64,000 bases of DNA from Axinella damicornis (Eukaryota > Porifera > Demospongiae > Axinellida > Axinellidae): contig OZ007513.1 in assembly GCA_963931865.1 (NCBI GenBank), positions 11,247,467 to 11,311,466 on the forward strand, given 5' to 3'. Within the stretch, counting starts at the first letter, position 1. Each line of letters starts with the position of its first letter. Under the pieces are notes generated by a model. The model saw nothing but the letters and a program-made list of their open reading frames with translations, was not told the origin of the DNA and searched no databases. Made by a program: the position numbers and the translations under genes. Positions 58,191 to 64,000 of the stretch are shown here, in pieces.

Positions 58191-58830
58191 ATAATACTCA
58201 GTATAGCCGATTAGCATTGCATAATGAAATTGGTGCTAACACCCTTAAACAGCTGGAGCTAACCTGTAGTGCAAGCTTGTTCAGCTTGCAGCATTAAGGA
58301 TCTCGGTGACGTCACCCACAGCCAAACCAGTCTATAGTGAAATAAAAAATGATGTAATAGTGTTAAATTAAGGGTCTTCCCATTGTTTCAGAGAGACAAA
58401 ATTATTACTGATGTTCTGATGCAAGAGGTAACTATCACATGGCGGTATTGGTATCAGCCAAATACACACACTCCTTATTGCAATCAAAAATTGATATCGA
58501 TAGAATCCTAGCTACGTATATTCCCCAAGTCAGATCGAGTACACCAATGCTAAGTCTCTGTAGTGCAAGCTACGTAGGTACGTAGGTAGCTATTCTCAGT
58601 GTTACATTGCAGGCATGTATAGCACACACCAGCATGTTAATCAGCAAGATCGGCATCACTGCTATAAACATGATCCAGATGATGACGGTGACTGGCAGGA
58701 ATGCCAGCTCCGGTTGGTCCTCACTCCCCCCACCAGGGGAGAGATGGAAGTGTCCGTTGAAGTCATACTCTCCAGTGGCCATGGCTGTGGTCCTCAGCAG
58801 GGCACGATCAGGGGTGGAAAATGCTGTACG

Positions 58831-59340
58831 CTGAAGGGAGGGAGAGGGACTAGTTGAATGTCATGTGGTGTACATGTGCTGTAATCAGACTATTAAACAG
58901 TGCAGAGGTACTGACAGAATGAGGTTTAGTTGTGACGAACTTTGGGTGCGAAATTGCTTCATGACTCAGAAGTCGGCTGCTTCAAATGATGCAGTAGTAA
59001 TATTAATACAGGCTTAGTTCCCAAGCCAAGTTGTGTCATTGTTGCAATACCGTACCGAGCTGTTAGACATATGCAGTACATAGATAAACCAGTTATATCC
59101 CTCACTAACTTCATAGCTAGCTCAATGTCTTCCTTCAGGCTTTCTGCCCGCGAACGGTCAAGGTAGGTAAGTTGCTCTTACATTTCAAACATGCAGCTTG
59201 CTTTTCTACCTTGAGTGTGCGGTCTGAGTCAAATACATTTTTTTGGTTCTCCTTGAAAGGGGGGTTCCATGGAACCCTCGGAACCCCCTCTGGATCCACT
59301 ACTGTGAAGGTGTGTTCCAACCATTGCAAGGGTGTTTTGG
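58831..59340. other. Region upstream of TRPA-like pore exon
   Basis: A minus-strand stretch at about 59150-59105 reads SLKEDIELAMKLVRD after a CAG and could be a small exon, but I cannot link it in phase. Bases 59240-59310 (CCATGGAACCCTCGGAACCC) resemble the end of a dispersed repeat. From about 59310 the sequence matches the 5' flank of gene A, so the FReD block starts here. Confidence 0.4.
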
Positions 59341-59344
59341 TTGT

Positions 59345-59820
59345 AAGATCCAGTTTCCTCTCAGGTTGCTTACTACAAACACTAAAGGAAACCTACTGTC
59401 TCCTCACTGTCCGTAATTATCTGGGCCAGTTTCCTCTCAGGTTGCTTCTTACAAACACCAAAGGAAACCCACTGTCTCCTCACTGTCCATAATTATCTGG
59501 GCCAGTCTCCTCTCAGGTTGCTTACTACAAACACCAAAGGAAACCTATTGTCTCCTCACTGTCCGTAATTATCTGGGCCAGTTTCCTCTCAGGTTGCTTA
59601 TTACAAACACTAAAGGAACTGCCATGATGAAGGTGTGTTCCAACCATTGCAGGGGTGTTTTGGTTGTAAGATCCAGTTTCCTCTCAGGTTGCTTATTACA
59701 AACACTAAAGGACACCTACTGTCTCCTCACTGTCCGTAATTATCTGGGCCAGTTTCCTCTCAGGTTGCTTCTTACAAACACCAAAGGAAACCTACTGTCT
59801 CCTCACTGTCCGTAATTACG
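59345..59820 (+). repeat. 76-bp tandem repeat upstream of gene G
   Basis: About six units of roughly 76 bp (CCAGTTTCCTCTCAGGTTGC, ACAAACACTAAAGGAAACCT, ACTGTCTCCTCACTGTCCGT, AATTATCTGGG), one interrupted by a repeat of GTGTTCCAACCATTGCAGGG. Gene A has a single unit at the corresponding place (4750-4860). Confidence 0.85.
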
Positions 59821-59867
59821 GTAACCACTCTGTGTAATTCATCATAAAAGTGCTCCACCTAGCCAGG

Positions 59868-59876
59868 TATATAAAG
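59868..59876 (+). promoter_or_regulatory. TATA box of gene G
   Basis: TATATAAAG lies 70 bases upstream of the ATG at 59938, matching the spacing in gene A. Confidence 0.6.
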
Positions 59877-59937
59877 TAGCCTTTCTGTCACACAGACACT
59901 AGATAGCTGCAACAGTGTTCACTCTTCAGTCAGCAAG

Positions 59938-62415
59938 ATGGTGTTGAAAGAGCTCTTCTTCCTGTCTGCACTGGCTCTGGTGAGCCTGCCAGAATGCTAT
60001 GCCGAAGGTGAATTGTGAGATGTCAGTGTAGCTAGGTGTGCATGCACTGAAATAACTGGTGTTCATACTCTTACTGGCGCTAGTGTACCTAAGAGCAACC
60101 ACAATTCATTGCCATGATCTCTCTACTGCTACACAGCTGAGCCACAATGTGTCAGCAAAGCTGATCTTGACAGTGTGGTCGCACAGATAGCTGCTATTGA
60201 GAGTGCACACAGCACTTGGCGAAATGCCACCCTCCACATTCTCAACAGAATCCTGCCGGCTAACCCAGGTAAGGAAATTACAGGGCATTGGTGGTAGTTG
60301 TGTTGAGAGGTTCTCTCACCCACAGCTCTCCTGCTGGAGATTATTCCGGACCAGCTGCAGATCATCCAGTCCAAGACCAACAGGACACTTGATGAGCTTG
60401 CAACATTGCAGGACAAAGTGAATAACTTGGAGGAAAAATTGGGCATGTTCCAGAACACAACTGAAGCAAGCACTAGGGAACACCATCACGAGGTGGTGGA
60501 GCTACTACAGAACACCAGCTGCAGTTCGGACGGTAAGATCTAGTCTCATTCCCAGGCCCCCTCACTGCAAAACAATGGGAGAGCCTGGTACATTCATCAA
60601 GTGCATGCCATCAATGGTAGACACATGCCAGACATATTTAGTACTGAGGAAAAATTACATCTGGTAGTTAGCTAACATTTGACACACATCTGCCAGAATG
60701 GTGGTAGAACCAATCAGATATATAGCTCAGTTGATTGGGCACGTCTCCAGCTATATTTGGCATTGAGCTACCAATGCTCAGAGAAAGAAATCTAATCAAT
60801 TCTGGGACTAGCTGTTACCAGTCAGATTCTCTTAGCACAATACACTGGATAAAAAGTCCTGCAGCCTGCAGACAAGGAATTCATTTCACCAGACACATCA
60901 GTCTCTCTCACATTTAGAGCAGCATAGATCCTCTCAATTTACTACTAGTTGTTTCTTTATACCTTCAGAGTGTGTATGTACGCACATGCACATGTACCTA
61001 TTGGCCATCCCTTACCAACCCTGAGAATGGGCAGGTGGTACTTGACGGCAATGTTCCTGGTACTGTGGCAAACTACTCCTGTGACACTGGCTACATGTTG
61101 CTAGGGAACATGAGCAGGGAGTGTGTCAGGATTGGCCTGGGGGCAGAGTGGACTGGGGAGGCCCCCACTTGTCAACATAAGTGCATGTGGTCTGCTAGTA
61201 CTAGTAATGGCAATGCATGGAGCATGTAACAAACGAAACAGTTTGGACTCTTACGCGATGGGGCATGGGGCATGGTGCATGCATTAATGCTCGATGGTAG
61301 GAGTAGTGCATTAACGGGGAATGAGGTTAACAAGATATCATACACATGGAAGACACAAACAGAGCAACAAACGAGACCAGGAAGGGCTGAATTGTCGCAA
61401 ACTTCTTAGCCACAACTGTTCAGTTTGCCACATTGCTGACACTCAGCAACTTCATTCTCTTCGTTCGCTTGCTCACACTCACCCCAAAATGACCTGCAGT
61501 ATATCAACAACCAGTGTAGATATGATATGACATGTCCCTTGTCACACCTTTCAATAGCAGAGGGTACAGTGTCAAAACAGATACGTACCTGAAGGCATTG
61601 GTGGGCTATGTATAAGTGCTGAGCAACATATAACACACTAGTTCTCCCATAACCCTAATTCCTAGTGTACTACAAAAATGCACTGGCCCTTCGGCTATTG
61701 AATGCCACAATTCGTCAGTGAGCCCTCTACATAATATTATCAACATGACACAGTGCATTGTTCACCACTCAGGAGCATACACCGACTGCAAGGATGCTTT
61801 CACACGAGGGCAAACTACCAGCGGTGTCTACACCATCAAACCTGACAACCAGACTGCATTCCAAACATACTGCGACATGGACACGGATGGTGGTGGGTGG
61901 ACAGTGTTCCAGCGCAGAAAGGATGGATCAGTTGACTTTTTTCACTACTGGACTGATTATCAGCAAGGGTTTGGAAACCTTAGTGGAGAGTTCTGGCTGG
62001 GTCTGGACAAGATACAACGTCTAACACCTACTGCTACTCAGCTACGAATTGATATGCAGGACTTCGAAGGAAACTCGCGTTATGCGCAATACTCAAGTTT
62101 CAGTGTGGGAGATTCAGTATCCAAATACACTCTGTCAGTATCAGGATACAGTGGAACCGCAGGAGACGCTCTTGCTTACCACAATGGACACAAGTTTAGC
62201 ACAAGGGACCAGGACAACGATGACTGGCACACTAACTGTGCACAAGATATGTTAAAGGTGCCTGGTGGTATCGTGCTTGCCATCATTCAAACCTCAACGG
62301 TCTTTACTATCAATATCGTGCACCAGGCACCAACAATGGTGATGGTGTGAACTGGGACGCTTGGAGGCGACAATACTCCCTGAAATTCACTGAGATGAAA
62401 TTGAGGGAGAACTGA
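59938..62415 (+). pseudogene. Gene G: fused helical/coil exon, dead CCP exon, FReD frameshift
   Basis: Exons 59938-60007, 60137-60268, 60326-60532 and 61773-62415. Residues 1-23: signal peptide MVLKELFFLSALALVSLPEC without poly-Q. The third exon joins exon-3 sequence (TNRTLDELATL) directly to coil sequence (QDKVNNLEEKLGMFQNTTEA), so the intron between them is gone. The CCP exon is unusable. The FReD exon begins normally (AYTDCKDAF, CDMDTDGGGWTVFQRR, DQDND), but near 62243-62255 the sequence CACAAGATATGTTAAAGG is two bases longer than the family CAGCAATTTAAAGG, shifting the frame. As read, the product has 328 residues and ends at 62350 in unrelated sequence. The original frame continues intact behind the shift (GAWWYRACHHSNLNGLYYQY ... 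EMKLREN, stop at 62413-62415) with a divergent binding-site segment. Confidence 0.8.
60972..61175 (+). pseudogene. CCP exon of gene G with both splice sites lost
   Basis: The frame reads WPSLTNPENGQVVLDGNVPG, YSCDTGY, MSRECV, EWTGEAPTC. The poly-C tract, the acceptor and the first cysteine codon are deleted (CCTATTGG joins CCATCCC), and the donor is AT where other genes have GT (CAACATAAGTG against CAACGTAAGTG). The upstream CTTCAG could serve as an acceptor only out of frame. Skipping it preserves the reading frame. Confidence 0.8.
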
Positions 62416-62780
62416 ACATGTTTGCTGACATGTGTATTAGTTTAGCTGCATGTATAGCCAGTATAGGCATTTATTTAGTCACTGTACATGTGTATGCATA
62501 TCTGTCTGTGAAAAGATTTCATGGAATTTCGGCATATTCCTTCCTATTATGTTCGCACTTCTTGAATATACCACAAGTAAGGACTGTGCATGCCTTTCAC
62601 ATGGTGAGGTTCTCCTGGTTGGAACCACTGCTTGAGAGTACAATCACCCTACGCAATGGTTGGCATAAAATCTGGACTCTGGACTTTGACTACGGACTTG
62701 ATATTGCACTTCAGTCTGAACATAAACCTCTAGATTTTCTACACTGGATCTACAACACTCCAGATAATGAACCACAGCAG
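62416..62780. other. Gene G 3' flank up to breakpoint
   Basis: The family 3' flank (GGTTCTCCTGGTTGGAACCA, GGATCTACAACACTCCAGAT, AATGAACCACAGCAG) stops at 62780, where ankyrin-coding sequence on the other strand begins. Confidence 0.75.
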
Positions 62781-62946
62781 TCTGGTTTTCAAGCTCGTGA
62801 TAGGGATCATACTCGAGCAGCATCTTCACCAACTTGATGTTCCCCTTTGAAGCAGCGATGTGGAGTGGAATGTCTCCATCCTTGTTCGGCTTGCACAGGA
62901 GGTTGTCGGGCTTGGTGGCCTGCTTACGTGTCTTGTCCAAAACTTT
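62781..62946 (-). pseudogene. Truncated ankyrin-repeat exon
   Basis: From the acceptor TTTTGCAG at 62947 the minus-strand frame reads KVLDKTRKQATKPDNLLCKP, then NKDGDIPLHIAASKGNIKLV and KMLLEYDPYHELENQT: one clear ankyrin repeat with DGDIPLHIAASKGNIKLVKMLL. The reading ends at the junction with FReD 3'-flank sequence, without a convincing donor. It is probably the ankyrin part of the TRPA-like gene whose 3' half lies at 58830-54851, now separated by the FReD block. Confidence 0.65.
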
Positions 62947-64000
62947 CTGCAAAAGTCAGCATATTGAGGAGTACTAGTTATTACTACTACAGAAGAACAA
63001 CAAACTGATAGTTGAATTCAAGGCGTGATCTTGGGAGGTAATGCTTGAATAGCTATGCAGCACTGGAAAACTACACTCAATACAAGCACTGTCCATCAGT
63101 AAGGTTCTCCATGTTATCGCCACCTGCTATACTTGAAACTGAGAATGCTGGTTATGGCAGGTTTTGTGTGTGCACGGAGACCCAATGCATATGGTCAGTA
63201 CAGGAAATAGCAACATAATAAACAGTCAGAGTGGAGGGACTCAATGATAGGCCTGCACCTACAGGAAGTTGTTCCTATGACCATGTACAGTAACAACTGC
63301 TGCCCACTGAAACCCAAACAAATCCCGAACAACCACATCATTTTTAAAGAAATCAGTGAAAATGCTGCATTACTTGGTAAGCGTGCACTGTCATAACAAG
63401 ATTCATTAATTGCCGTGTGGAAAGACTCTACTGAAGATGTGTGAGGTCCAGGATGACAACAACCTTTAGTTTGCTTTATGCTGCCTGGTAGGCATGGTGC
63501 AAGATGTGCTGTCATAACAAACTCCATTCGTGGGAAGAGTTTATCCTGAACTGCACACGCGTGAGTTTAGTCACACTGACTGTGTGGATAAGGACCTACA
63601 TAGATTTTTAACCCAAGAAAGGTTACTCTAGTTTCAAGGAGCTCTCATTTCAAACAATGATGCACTGGAGTGAAGCGCAGATCTCAGGATTGACTTCACA
63701 CAATGTTGACATCTCCCAGAATTCAAACACTGATATCACTAAAGGAAGTTTGGCTCAGCACTCACCACCAATCCCTATGCATAAGGAAGGCGTGCAATGT
63801 GTACTCGATATGTTCATTGACCCACGAGTGCATGTGCTGCAGGGTAATGCATTGTCTTCATGTCTGAGTGTTAATCTGTCAGCAAAAACATGCTTCAAGT
63901 ACGTAGGCATTAACGTAGCTACACAGTTCACATATGCATGGCTACCAAGGAAGTAAGTACTTCAACGCAACAATCAACATGATTTTGATTCTGATTTTCC
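62947..64000. other. Right end of window, nothing firmly assigned
   Basis: No domain recognised. A minus-strand stretch at about 63842-63768 has an acceptor-like CCCTGCAG, an open frame (HMHSWVNEHIEYTLHAFLMH) and a donor GTGAGT, and could be another exon of the ankyrin/TRPA-like gene; this is weak. The plus-strand frame at 63657-63956 is unrecognised. Confidence 0.35.

Larger units (their letters stand above)
54851..58830 (-). pseudogene. TRPA-like channel, 3' half, frameshifted
   Basis: Minus-strand exons: 58830-58630, 58331-58264, 57567-57361, 56905-56849, 56680-56594, 56140-56075, 55618-55553, 54976-54851 (stop at 54853-54851), all joined in phase 0. The first exon gives a pore loop (LLRTTAMATGEYDFNGHFHL) and S6 helix (VTVIIWIMFIAVMPILLINM). 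The second gives TGLAVGDVTEILNAA, the conserved segment after S6 of TRPA channels. The third (LEMVLSVEEM, LPKRLRRWFD) matches the TRPA1 segment after it. The last five form a charged coiled-coil tail (VTDKLEQQMKAVNRKQEEME; DISSLQQQLNSLQRLVRAMA). The 68-nt second exon lacks one base (GCTGCAAGCTGAAC): without it the frame hits TGA, with 69 nt it would read on correctly. No S1-S5 exons are seen upstream, where the FReD gene G block lies. A sequencing indel is possible, but the missing membrane exons favour a broken gene. Confidence 0.65.

Noticed and set aside
57798..58217. Repetitive ORF with 18-residue unit
   Set aside because: Arises from six perfect 54-bp intronic repeats; both strands are open, so there is no coding evidence.

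Overview
This window is eukaryotic nuclear DNA, most likely from an invertebrate animal. Genes are split by GT-AG introns, many only 60-130 bases long, and the DNA between them is full of minisatellites, inverted-repeat transposons and segmental duplications. Short introns, frequent TAGCTAGC and GTACGTAC words, and a tandem lectin-like family would fit a sponge or another early-branching marine invertebrate, but nothing here fixes the species.

The main content (about 1.3-62.4 kb, + strand) is a tandem array of fibrinogen-domain (FReD) genes descended from one six-exon ancestor. The ancestral order is: signal-peptide exon; two short helical exons; a coiled-coil exon built of 21-bp heptad-coding repeats; one CCP/sushi exon; and one C-terminal FReD exon ending in a KLRKN-like tail. 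Every intron interrupts the reading frame in phase 1. I assembled four complete genes with a CCP exon (A 4983-9158, C 20668-25424, D 27154-32280, E 36987-41496) and one complete gene whose CCP exon has decayed (B 11439-14504). Two more have most exons but a broken FReD: F (44044-47533, nonsense codon) and G (59938-62415, frameshift). There is also one strongly rearranged relic (1326-1740). The predicted products are secreted, coiled-coil-oligomerised, ficolin/tachylectin-like proteins, plausibly recognition lectins. Sequence differences between copies concentrate in the C-terminal ligand-binding part of the FReD.

The right side carries minus-strand fragments of another kind of locus. A TRPA-like channel 3' half (58830 down to 54851: pore and S6, conserved post-S6 region, coiled-coil tail and stop) has a one-base deletion. 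Ankyrin-repeat exons lie at 62946-62781 and 52651-51488. The gene G block appears to have been pasted into this locus, because an ankyrin exon is cut exactly where FReD 3'-flank homology ends (about 62780).

Mobile DNA: five copies of a TTAA-flanked piggyBac-like MITE, four of them arranged as two dimers that share the same spacer; diverged relatives of it; a hAT-derived element with an 8-bp target duplication (52922-53588); a hAT-like 350-bp element in two copies; a 451-bp MITE with perfect 18-bp termini; nested foldbacks; and a 978-bp TTAA-flanked element. Large satellites: a 29-bp unit at two sites, a 30-bp unit in 31 copies, 54-bp, 76-bp and 78-bp units. Short repeats related to one another lie upstream of nearly every first exon.
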